Source: Tatumella morbirosei (GTDB lineage: Bacteria; Pseudomonadota; Gammaproteobacteria; Enterobacterales; Enterobacteriaceae). From it: a DNA stretch of 64,000 nucleotides. The notes beneath the pieces were generated by a model, which saw only the letters and a program-made list of their open reading frames with translations, was not told the origin of the DNA and ran no database searches. Shown here one piece after another: positions 43,514 to 53,020 of this stretch. The stretch spans positions 62,001-126,000 of the forward strand of contig NZ_JPKR02000002.1 in assembly GCF_000757425.2 (NCBI RefSeq), given 5' to 3'. Made by a program: the position numbers and the translations under genes. Position 1 is the first letter of the stretch, and each line of letters opens with the position of its first letter.

Positions 43514-44460
43514 TCAGAGTCAGTTTGCTAATCATCGCTGCCACGGTGGGATTTTGTTTTTCCGGCTCTGCATCAGCCGCTCCTACCTGCTGGAATGGCA
43601 GTGGTACCACGTTTAGTTTTGGGACCGTCACTGCAGGTCAGGCTGCCACTACCTCAGGCCAGGTCGTCTTTACCTGCAATAATTACGACACCAGGACGGA
43701 ATATATTCGGGCCTGTCTGTTTCTGCAGGATAATGCGCCATTACAGATGAACCCAAACGGGGTCAGTGGTTATCCGCTGTATTTTAATGTTTATCCTTCA
43801 ACGGATCCTTCCAATTCTTTAGGGGCGAACAATGGGGGGTATGCAGAAATTGATTATCAGCTGGCAAGTGGGCAATCACTTGAGCAATACTTTAGTCTGG
43901 TTGCTAAGGTTGTGTCAGGGCAGAGTAAACTCACTGCACTGGATTATTATAATTACGGATTTTGGTCAAATATCAAATACAGCTATGCCTCAAGCGCCAG
44001 TCAGCTGCCTTCCTGTGCATCCATGGCTCAGACCAGCATGGTGCAGGTTCAACTGGCCGCTAACGCAGTGGTGAAAAATGGTTGTCAGATTAATGATGTC
44101 AGTGATTTAGATTTTGGACAGCAAAGTCCCGCGGTTTCTTCATCTTTGTCAGCCACATCATCATCCACAGTGACTGTCACTTGCCCGGTAAATACTGCAT
44201 TCTCGGTGGGATTAGGGACAGGTTTGCACAGCCAGCAGTCAGTCCGTCATATGTGCAACAGCAATGATAATCAGTGTGTGGCTTATCAGTTGTATCAGGA
44301 TGCGGCTCATAGCACGGTCTGGGATAATAACAATACTGAGTCATTTCGTTCCGCCACCGGTAGCAGCCAAAGCCTGACTGTCTATGGGGTTGTTCCGACT
44401 CAGACATGGCCAACTCCGGGTGACTATAGCGATACAGTTACTGTGACACTTAACTATTAA
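43504..44460 (+). CDS. Two-domain spore coat U tip adhesin (CsuE-like)
   Basis: 318 residues from the ATG at 43504, which overlaps the usher stop by ten bases. Signal peptide ends near GSASA/APTC. Two SCPU domains follow: CWNGSGTTFSFGTVTAGQA near 25 and GCQINDVSDLDFGQQSPAV near 195, ending in DTVTVTLNY, the chaperone-binding strand. Two-domain subunits sit at the tip of Csu pili and carry the surface-binding loops. The earlier in-frame starts lie inside the usher gene. Confidence 0.87.
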   Translation: MSLVRVSLLIIAATVGFCFSGSASAAPTCWNGSGTTFSFGTVTAGQAATTSGQVVFTCNNYDTRTEYIRACLFLQDNAPLQMNPNGVSGYPLYFNVYPSTDPSNSLGANNGGYAEIDYQLASGQSLEQYFSLVAKVVSGQSKLTALDYYNYGFWSNIKYSYASSASQLPSCASMAQTSMVQVQLAANAVVKNGCQINDVSDLDFGQQSPAVSSSLSATSSSTVTVTCPVNTAFSVGLGTGLHSQQSVRHMCNSNDNQCVAYQLYQDAAHSTVWDNNNTESFRSATGSSQSLTVYGVVPTQTWPTPGDYSDTVTVTLNY

Positions 44461-44472
44461 GCTACCTTTCCC

Positions 44473-44503
44473 GACTGCACGGTTTTTGAGTCGCTGTGCA
44501 GTC
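44473..44503 (+). terminator. Hairpin after the pilus operon
   Basis: GACTGCAC (44473-44480) and GTGCAGTC (44496-44503), a perfect 8-bp stem just past the tip-adhesin stop, followed by TTACTTC. Probable weak terminator. Confidence 0.55.
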
Positions 44504-44561
44504 TTACTTCTGTATTTGTTTTAACCTCTCGTAAAGCTACCCGCTATTTTTTAATCATCAT

Positions 44562-44591
44562 AAAATCATAACTTTCTATTATTATGATTTT
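44562..44591. promoter_or_regulatory. AT-rich palindrome upstream of the mini-pilin gene
   Basis: AAAATCATAA (44562-44571) and TTATGATTTT (44582-44591), a perfect 10-bp dyad with a 10-base spacer, 150 bases before the mini-pilin. The spacing is one helical turn between half-sites, as for a dimeric regulator. No factor is assigned. Confidence 0.4.
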
Positions 44592-44744
44592 AATCATTAA
44601 AATTTATAGTTTTGTTTGAATTCATCTTATGCCTCTTGTATATCTAAATATGTAGGCAGCACAGATTGCCACATTTTTTATGTTTATTGGGGATAGAAGG
44701 CGGAAAGCATAAGCCTTATGCAGTAACTGCAAGGGGGAAGGTGT

Positions 44745-45029
44745 ATGCGATATCCTGGGAACGTTCAGTTAGTTATTGTTCTGTCGTTTTTTTTAGCAAC
44801 AGCAGGCGCGGGATTGTTTACCCCGGCCTCGGCGGCGATTATTGAAGCAGCTGTCAATGTTCATTTGCGCGTCGTTAAACGTTGTGCCATGTCAGTAGTA
44901 TCTTCCACGACGAATCCACAGGTGGATGTTCGCTGTAGCCGGCCAGTGGCTTATCAGGTCAGAATTCACCAACAACAGCCCTCATCGGTCAGTGAGTCAG
45001 ATTATGGGAGGGTGGTGATAACTTATTGA
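44745..45029 (+). CDS. Very short SCPU-like secreted protein (mini-pilin)
   Basis: 94 residues: a long signal peptide ending near PASA/AII, then about 64 mature residues. It has the SCPU N-terminal pattern (AAVNVHLRVVKRC), a second Cys followed by RPVAYQVRI, and a C-terminal strand GRVVITY like the ends of the pilins upstream. The central half of an SCPU domain is missing: 16 residues between cysteines instead of about 27, and about 36 after the second instead of about 85. It has an AAGGGGGAAGG site before the ATG. It may be a degraded pilin or a functional short subunit such as a pilus terminator. Confidence 0.6.
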   Translation: MRYPGNVQLVIVLSFFLATAGAGLFTPASAAIIEAAVNVHLRVVKRCAMSVVSSTTNPQVDVRCSRPVAYQVRIHQQQPSSVSESDYGRVVITY

Positions 45030-45085
45030 AATTATATTTAAATATCAGGGTTTCTCTAAGAATGGACCCGTATAAAATTCTCCGC

Positions 45086-45104
45086 CCGGAACTGTAGGTT
45101 CCGG
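45086..45104 (+). terminator. Hairpin after the mini-pilin gene
   Basis: CCGGAAC-TGTAG-GTTCCGG, a 7-bp GC-rich stem, lies 57 bases after the stop. No T tract follows directly. Confidence 0.5.
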
Positions 45105-45293
45105 AGTATCGCTTATGCCTGTTTTATATTTAAAATACTAATTTAATATTCATTTAAATACTGCCGTATATTACATTTCTGTGCTTATTTCTCAGGTTGG
45201 CAGCAAAAAATGCTCTGGCGTTTTTTGTTAATTGACTTTAATTTTGTTGGTGCCATTATTCGCCACAATTATTATTGTTCTGTGGTTATGGCT

Positions 45294-46445
45294 ATGTCTG
45301 CATGGTCCCGTCCTGTCTTGCTTTTGCTTTCCGGCTTACTTTTATTAACTATCGCCGTAGCGGTTTTAAATACACTGGTGCCGCTATGGTTGTCTCATGA
45401 TCAATTCGCTACCTGGCAGGTGGGTGTGGTGAGTTCTGCCTATTTCACCGGCAACCTGCTGGGAACGGTGATCGCCGGAAGAGTTATCCGGAAACTGGGT
45501 TTTAATCGCAGCTATTATGTTGCCACCATCGTGTTTGCCATAGCGACCTGCGCTCTGTTAGCTACCGGAGGTTTTACCGGATGGACACTATGGCGTTTTC
45601 TGGCCGGCATTGGATGTGCTCTGATTTGGGTGGTGGTGGAAAGTGCCTTACTTTGTTCAGGTACATTAAGTAACCGTGGCCGGCTACTGGCTGCTTATAT
45701 GATCGTTTATTACGGCGCTACGGTTCTCGGGCAATTGCTGGTAAGTTTTTTCCCGGACGATGTCGGTTATATGATCCCAATGCTGGTCATGTTTATCATG
45801 GTGGCATTATTGCCGTTGTTCTTTGCCCGCATCAGTACTCCACAAATTGCTGAAGAAAACGGTACTCCAAAAATTCGCACTATGTTTACCCGAAGCTCAT
45901 CGCGTCTGGGTATTAATGGCTGTATTTTGTCTGGTATCGTGCTGGGCTCATTGTATGGCTTATTGCCGTTGTACTTGTCACACCGTGGGATGAGTGACGC
46001 GAACGTGGGCTACTGGATGGCGTTGCTGGTTAGTGCTGCAATTCTCGGTCAGTGGCCGGTAGGAAGGCTGGCGGACCGTTTTGGCCGGTTGACAGTGCTA
46101 CGGGTGCAGGTTTTTATGGTGATCCTTGGTGCTGTTGCCATGTTATCTCAACTAGCCATGGTTCCAGCGTTGTTTGTTCTCGGCTGCTCCTGTTTTACCC
46201 TCTATCCGGTAGCAATGTCATGGGCATGTGAGCGGGTGGCGCACCATGAGTTGATTGCAATGAATCAGGCATTATTGCTGAGTTATACAGTGGGCAGCCT
46301 GATTGGCCCGGGCATGATTTCACTGTTGATGGAACATTATTCAGACAATGTTTTATTTACCATGATTGCTGCGGTTTCATTTGTTTATTTACTGATGTTG
46401 TTGCGCAAAGCTAATCATCAGACAACTCCTGTGGCCCATGCCTGA
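45294..46445 (+). CDS. ycaD: MFS transporter YcaD
   Basis: 383 residues from the ATG at 45294, which aligns [20 protein letters not shown] with the E. coli start; E. coli YcaD has 382. An ATG two codons earlier, or a start at 45210, would extend into non-conserved sequence. Twelve hydrophobic helices, with MFS signatures [14 protein letters not shown] and [13 protein letters not shown]. Substrate unknown. No strong ribosome site is visible. Confidence 0.93.
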   Translation: MSAWSRPVLLLLSGLLLLTIAVAVLNTLVPLWLSHDQFATWQVGVVSSAYFTGNLLGTVIAGRVIRKLGFNRSYYVATIVFAIATCALLATGGFTGWTLWRFLAGIGCALIWVVVESALLCSGTLSNRGRLLAAYMIVYYGATVLGQLLVSFFPDDVGYMIPMLVMFIMVALLPLFFARISTPQIAEENGTPKIRTMFTRSSSRLGINGCILSGIVLGSLYGLLPLYLSHRGMSDANVGYWMALLVSAAILGQWPVGRLADRFGRLTVLRVQVFMVILGAVAMLSQLAMVPALFVLGCSCFTLYPVAMSWACERVAHHELIAMNQALLLSYTVGSLIGPGMISLLMEHYSDNVLFTMIAAVSFVYLLMLLRKANHQTTPVAHA

Positions 46446-46471
46446 TATCTGGAAATGAGTTCAGTAATGAT

Positions 46472-46495
46472 AAAAGGGCCCACAAGCCCTTTTTC
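46472..46495. terminator. Bidirectional terminator between ycaD and pflA
   Basis: AAAAGGGC (46472-46479) and GCCCTTTT (46486-46493) with flanking A and T residues, between convergent genes. Confidence 0.85.
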
Positions 46496-46510
46496 TTTCC
46501 GGAAATAAAC

Positions 46511-47251
46511 CTAGTAGATGACTTTATGCCCGTAACCGGCAAGAATGGTTTTGATCCGCTCCATCGTTTCCCTGGAAGGGGGGTTTACTCCTTCCAGTTG
46601 GTACTCTTCACCCATAGTGGTCCATTTATGTTTACCAAGCTCATGGTAAGGAAGTAACTCTATTTTCTCGATGTTTTCCATTGGCGCAGTGAACTGTCCC
46701 AGAAGATGAGCTGATTCATCATCATCGCTATAACCAGGCACAACCACGTACCTTATCCAGGTCCGTTTACTAATTTTGTGTAAATGTTCCGCAAATTCCA
46801 GCATCCTGTGATTAGGCACGCCGGTGAGTTTCTGATGAACTTCATCGTTGATTTGCTTCAGGTCGAGCATGACCAGGTCTGTGACATCTAACAGTTCAGT
46901 TATCACCTGATCATAACGTCTGACAAAGCCGTTAGTGTCCAGACAAGTATCGATACCTGCTTGCTTACAAGCCCTGAACCAGTCACGAACAAATTCTGCC
47001 TGAAGAATCGCCTCTCCGCCGGATGCAGTAACCCCTCCGCCGGAGGCTGAAATATAGTGGCGGTAGGCCAGCAAATCCTGCATCAGCTCCTCAACGGTGA
47101 CATCTTTACCACCGTGAAGGTCCCACGTGTCCCGGTTATGGCAATACAGACAGCGCAGCAGACAGCCCTGAAAAAAGACAATAAAGCGAATTCCAGGACC
47201 GTCAACGGTGCCACAGGATTCAACGGAATGGATATGACCAGTGACTGACAT
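46511..47251 (-). CDS. pflA: Pyruvate formate-lyase activating enzyme PflA
   Basis: 246 residues, same as E. coli. Radical-SAM enzyme with Cys30/34/37 (CLLRCLYC) that installs the glycyl radical on PflB under anoxia. [13 protein letters not shown], the GGE-type [16 protein letters not shown] and LDLKQIN are conserved. It follows pflB by 140 bases with a terminator between, implying partly separate expression. Confidence 0.97.
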   Translation of the reverse strand: MSVTGHIHSVESCGTVDGPGIRFIVFFQGCLLRCLYCHNRDTWDLHGGKDVTVEELMQDLLAYRHYISASGGGVTASGGEAILQAEFVRDWFRACKQAGIDTCLDTNGFVRRYDQVITELLDVTDLVMLDLKQINDEVHQKLTGVPNHRMLEFAEHLHKISKRTWIRYVVVPGYSDDDESAHLLGQFTAPMENIEKIELLPYHELGKHKWTTMGEEYQLEGVNPPSRETMERIKTILAGYGHKVIY

Positions 47252-47351
47252 GCGATGGTTCCTCCGGGGTAGGCTGCGGAAGAAACCGCAGGCCAGGATT
47301 GGCAGGTATCATTATATTGCTGTTGACTAAGGCCATGGTCATTAAGACCAG

Positions 47352-47375
47352 AAAGGCTCCCGCCGGGAGCCTTTT
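47352..47375 (-). terminator. Terminator between pflB and pflA
   Basis: AAAGGCTCCC (47352-47361) and GGGAGCCTTT (47365-47374), 10-bp stem; after pflB on the minus strand. Symmetric, so it ends the focA-pflB transcript. Confidence 0.8.
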
Positions 47376-47391
47376 ACCTGAGCCGACAACC

Positions 47392-49674
47392 TTAGATTGA
47401 TTGAGTAAAGGTACGGGTAATCACATCCTGCTGTTGTTCTTTGGTCAGAGAGTTGAATCTGACCGCATAACCTGAAACACGAATGGTTAACTGTGGATAT
47501 TTTTCCGGGTTATCCATGGCTTCAAGCAGCATTTCGCGGTTCATGACATTAACATTCAGATGTTGCCCGCCCTCTATATTTGCTTCGTGATGGAAATAAC
47601 CATCCATCAGGCCCGCCAGGTTGGCTTTACGTACATCGTCATCTTTGCCAAGCGCGTTAGGTACAATCGAGAAAGTATAAGAGATACCATCTTTTGCGTA
47701 AGCAAAGGGCAGTTTCGCCACCGAGGTCAGCGAGGCAACTGCACCTTTTTGGTCACGGCCATGCATTGGGTTTGCGCCCGGACCGAACGGTGCTCCGGCA
47801 CGACGTCCATCCGGGGTATTGCCGGTTTTTTTACCGTAAACCACGTTAGAAGTAATGGTCAATACTGACTGAGTAGGTACGGCATTACGGTATGTTTTCA
47901 GTTTCTGAATTTTTTTCATAAACCGCTCAACCAGATCACATGCCAGTTCATCAACACGCGAATCATTATTACCAAATTGTGGATATTCTCCTTCAATTTC
48001 GAAATCAATCGCCAGACCATTTTCGTCCCGGATCGGTTTAACTTTGGCATATTTAATGGCCGACAGTGAATCCGCTGCCACAGAGAGTCCGGCGATACCA
48101 CATGCCATGGTCCGGTAAACATCACGGTCATGTAATGCCATCAGAGCAGCTTCATAACTGTATTTGTCATGCATATAATGGATGACATTCAGTGCGGTGA
48201 CATACTGAGTCGCCAGCCAGTCCATAAAGTGATCCATCCGGGCCATCACTTTATCGAAGTCCAGGACTTCATCGGTCATAGGCGCTTCTTTAGGGCCTAC
48301 CTGGATTTTAAGTTTCTCATCCATCCCACCATTAATGGCATACAACATAGTTTTTGCCAGGTTAGCACGGGCACCGAAGAACTGCATCTGTTTGCCGACG
48401 ACCATTGGGCTGACACAACAGGCAATCGCATAGTCATCACTGTTGAAGTCAGGGCGCATCAGATCATCATTTTCATACTGGATAGATGAAGTATCGATGG
48501 AGACTTTTGCCGCAAATTTTTTGAAGTTAATGGGTAATTGTTCAGACCACAAAATGGTCATATTAGGTTCCGGTGATGGACCCATAGTGTAAAGAGTGTT
48601 CAGAAAGCGGAAAGTACTTTTAGTGACCAGAGTCCGTCCATCCAGACTCATACCGGCCAGAGATTCAGTTGCCCAGATAGGGTCTCCTGAGAACAGCTCA
48701 TCATACTCAGGAGTACGCAGGAAACGGACCATACGAAGTTTCATTACCAGATGGTCAATCAGTTCCTGGGCTTCGTTTTCACTGATTTTGCCTGCCTGCA
48801 AATCACGTTCGATATAGATATCAAGGAAGGTGGATACCCGTCCGAAAGACATTGCCGCACCATTTTGTGATTTTACGGCTGCCAGATAACCAAAATAAGT
48901 CCATTGCACGGCTTCACGTGCATCAGTCGCTGGCAAAGAAATATCACAACCGTAGCGGCTGGCCATTTCTTTCATATCTTTAAGTGCCTGGTACTGATCG
49001 GCAATTTCTTCACGCAGACGAATGGTTTCTTCCAGACCGTTGCCGTTTTCCAGGTCACTTTGCAGTGATCCGAACTGTGCCAGTTTGTCTTTCATTAAAG
49101 CATCAATACCGTAAAGCGCGACACGGCGATAATCACCGATAATACGGCCACGACCATAGGCATCAGGTAATCCTGTCAGAATGCCTGATTTACGGCAACG
49201 CATGATATCCGGGGTATAGACATCAAACACCCCCTGGTTATGTGTTTTACGGTATTCAGTAAAGATTTTTTTGAGTGACGGGTCCAGCTCACGGCCATAT
49301 ACCTGACAGGAACCTTCAACCATGCGGATACCGCCGTAGGGGATAAGCGCACGTTTCAGCGGAGCATCGGTTTGCAGACCGACAATTTTCTCAAGAGATT
49401 TATTAATATATCCGGCATCGTGTGAAGTAATTGTTGAAGCCAGGTCAGTATCAAAATCTACCGGGGCATGGGTCCGGTTCTCAATTTTGATGCCCTCCAT
49501 CACTTTGTCCCACAGTACAGTTGTTGCTTCTGTTGCTGTACTCAGGAAGGCTTCATCGCCCTGGTAAGGCGTATAGTTTTTCTGAATGAAATCGCGTACG
49601 TTAACGCTGCTCTGCCATTCACCGGCAGTAAACCCCTGCCAGGCCTGGTTCATTTTTTCATTAAGTTCAGTCAT
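47392..49674 (-). CDS. pflB: Formate C-acetyltransferase (pyruvate formate-lyase) PflB
   Basis: 760 residues, same as E. coli. It cleaves pyruvate and CoA to acetyl-CoA and formate in fermentation by a glycyl-radical mechanism. The catalytic cysteine pair is in [11 protein letters not shown] near 419-420 and the radical glycine is in [10 protein letters not shown] near 735. It lies 90 bases after focA and is expected to be co-transcribed. Confidence 0.98.
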   Translation of the reverse strand: MTELNEKMNQAWQGFTAGEWQSSVNVRDFIQKNYTPYQGDEAFLSTATEATTVLWDKVMEGIKIENRTHAPVDFDTDLASTITSHDAGYINKSLEKIVGLQTDAPLKRALIPYGGIRMVEGSCQVYGRELDPSLKKIFTEYRKTHNQGVFDVYTPDIMRCRKSGILTGLPDAYGRGRIIGDYRRVALYGIDALMKDKLAQFGSLQSDLENGNGLEETIRLREEIADQYQALKDMKEMASRYGCDISLPATDAREAVQWTYFGYLAAVKSQNGAAMSFGRVSTFLDIYIERDLQAGKISENEAQELIDHLVMKLRMVRFLRTPEYDELFSGDPIWATESLAGMSLDGRTLVTKSTFRFLNTLYTMGPSPEPNMTILWSEQLPINFKKFAAKVSIDTSSIQYENDDLMRPDFNSDDYAIACCVSPMVVGKQMQFFGARANLAKTMLYAINGGMDEKLKIQVGPKEAPMTDEVLDFDKVMARMDHFMDWLATQYVTALNVIHYMHDKYSYEAALMALHDRDVYRTMACGIAGLSVAADSLSAIKYAKVKPIRDENGLAIDFEIEGEYPQFGNNDSRVDELACDLVERFMKKIQKLKTYRNAVPTQSVLTITSNVVYGKKTGNTPDGRRAGAPFGPGANPMHGRDQKGAVASLTSVAKLPFAYAKDGISYTFSIVPNALGKDDDVRKANLAGLMDGYFHHEANIEGGQHLNVNVMNREMLLEAMDNPEKYPQLTIRVSGYAVRFNSLTKEQQQDVITRTFTQSI

Positions 49675-49764
49675 GATATACCTGCCTTGTTAAGTTGAAT
49701 TCAGCATACAACCGACAATATTTCGTCAGTCTGTACAAAATCAGTTCAGTGCAGTTTCGATAAA

Positions 49765-50625
49765 TTAATCTTCACTATTACCGTTCCGTAAGTAAATAAT
49801 CCAGTAAGTCAGTCCCACTAACAAACCGCCACCGATAATATTGCCCAGAGTGACAGGAATAAGATTATTGGTAATAAACTGCCAGGGTGTCAGGGAAATA
49901 AACTGCTCTGCCGAAGCACCGCTTAGTTGCCAGAAATCGTGAGTGGCGAAGTATTTGATCACAATACCCATTGGGATCATGAACATGTTTGCGATACTAT
50001 GTTCAAATCCGCTTGATACAAACATTGTCACCGGCAAAATCATCGCCAAAGTTTTGTCTGTCAGTGAGTGCCCGGAGTAACTCATCCAAACCGCCAGACA
50101 GACCAGCAGATTCGCCAGGACCCCAAGGGCCACAGCTTCAGTAAACGTGTGATGCATTTTATGGTCAGCAGTCTGCAGTACATTCAGACCCCATGCTCCG
50201 TTGCCCGTCATATGTTCTCCCGAGAGCCAAATCAGACCGACAAAAAACAGTGCACCACATAAATTCCCAAGGTAGACAATTATCCAGTGGCGGGTGAGTT
50301 GCCCCCAGCTAATACGCCCGCTGGCTTTAGCCACCACAATCAACACAGTGGAGGTGAATAAATCAGCACCACATATCACGACAAGAATCAGACCCAGTGA
50401 GAAGCAAAAACCCCCAATCAGTCTGGAAATACCAAACGGTAATGAGCCAGTGCCTGTAGTGGCAGTGATATAGAACGTGAAGGCGATTGAGATGAAAACA
50501 CCGGCAGTTACGGCTAAAAAAAAGGTGGTGAGTGGCGATTTTGACGCTTTATACACCCCGGCATCTTCAGCAACTTTCGCCATAGCAGCGGGCATTAACA
50601 AATCAAAAGGATTGTCAGTTTTCAC
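49765..50625 (-). CDS. focA: Formate channel FocA
   Basis: 286 residues, E. coli 285. Pentameric formate/nitrite channel of the inner membrane with six helices; the KASKSPLTTFFLAVTAGVFI start, GADLFTSTV loop and NLLVCLAVW are typical. It exports or imports the formate made by PflB, encoded next. Confidence 0.97.
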   Translation of the reverse strand: MKTDNPFDLLMPAAMAKVAEDAGVYKASKSPLTTFFLAVTAGVFISIAFTFYITATTGTGSLPFGISRLIGGFCFSLGLILVVICGADLFTSTVLIVVAKASGRISWGQLTRHWIIVYLGNLCGALFFVGLIWLSGEHMTGNGAWGLNVLQTADHKMHHTFTEAVALGVLANLLVCLAVWMSYSGHSLTDKTLAMILPVTMFVSSGFEHSIANMFMIPMGIVIKYFATHDFWQLSGASAEQFISLTPWQFITNNLIPVTLGNIIGGGLLVGLTYWIIYLRNGNSED

Positions 50626-50682
50626 ACCAGACCCTCAGGTTTTTCTCTGAATACAGAGTACCAAATGGCAATACGCCCTAAG

Positions 50683-50696
50683 TTGACCTGGATCAG
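50683..50696 (-). promoter_or_regulatory. Candidate FNR box upstream of focA
   Basis: TTGAC-CTGG-ATCAG matches the FNR consensus TTGAT-N4-ATCAA with one change per half-site and keeps the symmetry. It lies about 60 bases before focA, a gene under FNR in E. coli. Confidence 0.6.
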
Positions 50697-50895
50697 TTTT
50701 AACTGTGAGCAAGGAGGGGAATGAAGCAAGTTTTTATGATTTTTTACATTAACTAATTGATATTTAAGGTTAAAATAATTTTTAATATCTGCTTTATTTT
50801 TTGATTGAAAACAGAGTAACCCACAGGTTAATCATAACCATGGAAAGTGACATTTCAGTGAAAAGGTGCGGTGCCAGTCCGGTGGGATTTCAGAC

Positions 50896-50920
50896 AAAAA
50901 AAACGCCGGAAACCCGGCGT
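50896..50920 (-). terminator. Terminator of ycaO
   Basis: ACGCCGG (50903-50909) and CCGGCGT (50914-50920) with an A8 run at 50896-50903; on the minus strand this reads stem then T8. Confidence 0.85.
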
Positions 50921-50949
50921 CCTGCAATTATCATTTTCTCAACAACAGG

Positions 50950-52722
50950 TTACTGTACGCTCTGGCTCGACCAGAACTGACGTTTCGCTACCTGAAGTTT
51001 CTCGTAAGCTGCCAGCAGTGACTGATGGGCAGGGAAAGCAGTAAGTTCAAGGTCAACCTGGTGCAATCCGTAGAAGGGTTCCTCTCCACTGATGGCTGCA
51101 GAAGCTGCCTGAACAGCGTCACTGCCATACATACGGTTGAATGCATTCAGGTATTCCGCCGGAGTACGTTCTTCTTCCAGGGCCAACAATAGTAGGGTTT
51201 GCAGACAACGATAATAATTTGCCCGTTCCGCACTGAATACTGAACTGTTAAACTCGATGGTCCATTCGGTCCAAATCAGTGCCTGTTCCGTATCTCCCCC
51301 CGCCAGTGCCAGCATGGCTTTTAATTCACCCACCCGCAGCGTGGACCAGCCATTATCTTTCCCCGTAGCCAGACCCAGCAACTCACGGACACGGGTAAAG
51401 TCATCCAGACCTTCATCGTCCATCTGAGAGATGAGGTCAAGATAATCCTGAGCCTCCCATTCACTCCCCGGCAGACTGAGCAAAGTTTCGCGGAAACCAG
51501 CACCCATATTATTGTTAGCAAGCAACAGATCTTCTGCCGGATAAATATCAGACATTCCCGGAACAATAATCCGACAGGCATAAACACCCAGATGCTCATA
51601 GTCGGCGATATAAACTTCTTTATTTTCGGCACGGAAAATGTTCATCAGCGTCGAAAATTCCTCGTCTGTGGTTCCGGAAAACGACCAGTCTGCAAACGGA
51701 TAGTCAGGAGTATCTTTAAACATATCCCATGAAATCAGGCCACTGGAGTCAATAAAATGGGTTTCCAGGTTAGTGTGTTCTGCCACTTCTTCGTCATCAA
51801 ATGTTGGCGGAGTAAATACATCCAAATCTTTCAGACTACGCCCTTGCAGTAACTCAGTGACGGTACGTTCCAGAGCAACGCCAAAATCAGGATGTGCACC
51901 AAAAGAAGCAAAACAGGTGCCGTTTGATGGGTTAAACAGCACCACACAGATGACCGGATACCGACCGCCTAACGATGCATCATATGCAAGAATTGGAAAC
52001 CCTTCGGCTTCCAGTTGGTTAATAGCTGCAACCACGCCGGGATAGCGCGCCATGACTGCATCAGGTATCGCTGGCAGGCTGATGGATTCGGCAATAATCC
52101 GGTTTTTAATATAACGTTCAAAAACTTCGGACAGACCCTGTACCCGGGCCTCACTGGCAGTATTCCCGGCAGACATCCCATTGGAAACATAAAGGTTGCC
52201 AATAATGTTCATCGGAATATAGACCTGCTGATCGTCAGACTGACGGGTAAATGGCAACGCGCAGATCCCGCGATCATCATTACCGGACTGCAGATCAATC
52301 AGCAGGCTGGCACCCAGTACATTCTCTGGGTCATAGAAACGGCGCAATTCAGGATCGAGCAATCCTTCCGGCAAATCATCATCTTCGGTCAACGGAAACC
52401 ATTTTTCATTCGGATAATGGACAAAGTCTCCGGAAGAAATACGGTTACCCAGCCAGAAGTCTGCAAAGAAATAGTTAGTGGATAAACGTTCAAAATACTC
52501 CCCTAACGCAGAGGCCAGTGCGGCTTTTTGGGTGGCTCCTTTGCCGTTAGTGAAGCACAGGGGACAGTCGCGATCACGGATATGTACCGACCAGACATTA
52601 GGTACCGGATTTAGCCATGAGGCCTCTTCAATATTAAAGCCTAAGGCCTGAAGTTTAGTCTGAAACCGTGAAATCGAATCTTCTAAAGCGGCATCTTTGC
52701 CTGGAATAAATGTTTGCGTCAT
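50950..52722 (-). CDS. ycaO: YcaO, ATP-dependent YcaO-domain protein aiding S12 methylthiolation
   Basis: 590 residues from the ATG at 52722 (MTQTFIPGKDAALEDS, as in E. coli, 586); an earlier start adds 16 residues with no support. The YcaO fold binds ATP through conserved acidic motifs; NGKGATQKAALASALGEYFERLS and EARVQGLSEVFERYIKNRI are visible, followed by a C-terminal helical domain. In E. coli it is reported to enhance RimO-dependent modification of S12. No peptide substrate gene typical of azoline biosynthesis lies nearby, so it is a housekeeping YcaO. Confidence 0.95.
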   Translation of the reverse strand: MTQTFIPGKDAALEDSISRFQTKLQALGFNIEEASWLNPVPNVWSVHIRDRDCPLCFTNGKGATQKAALASALGEYFERLSTNYFFADFWLGNRISSGDFVHYPNEKWFPLTEDDDLPEGLLDPELRRFYDPENVLGASLLIDLQSGNDDRGICALPFTRQSDDQQVYIPMNIIGNLYVSNGMSAGNTASEARVQGLSEVFERYIKNRIIAESISLPAIPDAVMARYPGVVAAINQLEAEGFPILAYDASLGGRYPVICVVLFNPSNGTCFASFGAHPDFGVALERTVTELLQGRSLKDLDVFTPPTFDDEEVAEHTNLETHFIDSSGLISWDMFKDTPDYPFADWSFSGTTDEEFSTLMNIFRAENKEVYIADYEHLGVYACRIIVPGMSDIYPAEDLLLANNNMGAGFRETLLSLPGSEWEAQDYLDLISQMDDEGLDDFTRVRELLGLATGKDNGWSTLRVGELKAMLALAGGDTEQALIWTEWTIEFNSSVFSAERANYYRCLQTLLLLALEEERTPAEYLNAFNRMYGSDAVQAASAAISGEEPFYGLHQVDLELTAFPAHQSLLAAYEKLQVAKRQFWSSQSVQ

Positions 52723-53020
52723 AGCGCCGCGTTCTCCCGGGGAGTGATAAACAGAGGATTTGCTGAGCATGATACGGATTTTATCGGTTTACTGCTATCG
52801 GGCAGAGTGAAAATTACCTCTGACGTCCGTAGGATTCCTGAGGGAAACTGACCGGGAACATCAGTGTTCTGAAGTATAAATAAACAGGAAGAGTCAGGGG
52901 ATTAGCCACAGATGAATAAAAATGTCATTGCGGGGAGATTAGTTATTGCAGCTGTTTTCCTGCAGTGATACAACCGATAGAGATCCGATAATCCTTTCGA
53001 TGTAATCATGGTGAGTATAA

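Larger units (their letters stand above)
50626..50949 (-). other. focA-pflB promoter region and ycaO 3' flank
   Basis: 324 bases between ycaO and focA, both on the minus strand. It holds the FNR-like dyad (50683-50696), AT-rich sequence at 50740-50830 and the ycaO terminator. In E. coli the corresponding region has several FNR/ArcA-controlled promoters. Confidence 0.6.

Noticed and set aside
50950..52722. YcaO as part of a ribosomal peptide (azoline) cluster
   Set aside because: No precursor peptide, dehydrogenase or transporter nearby; sequence and location match housekeeping E. coli YcaO.
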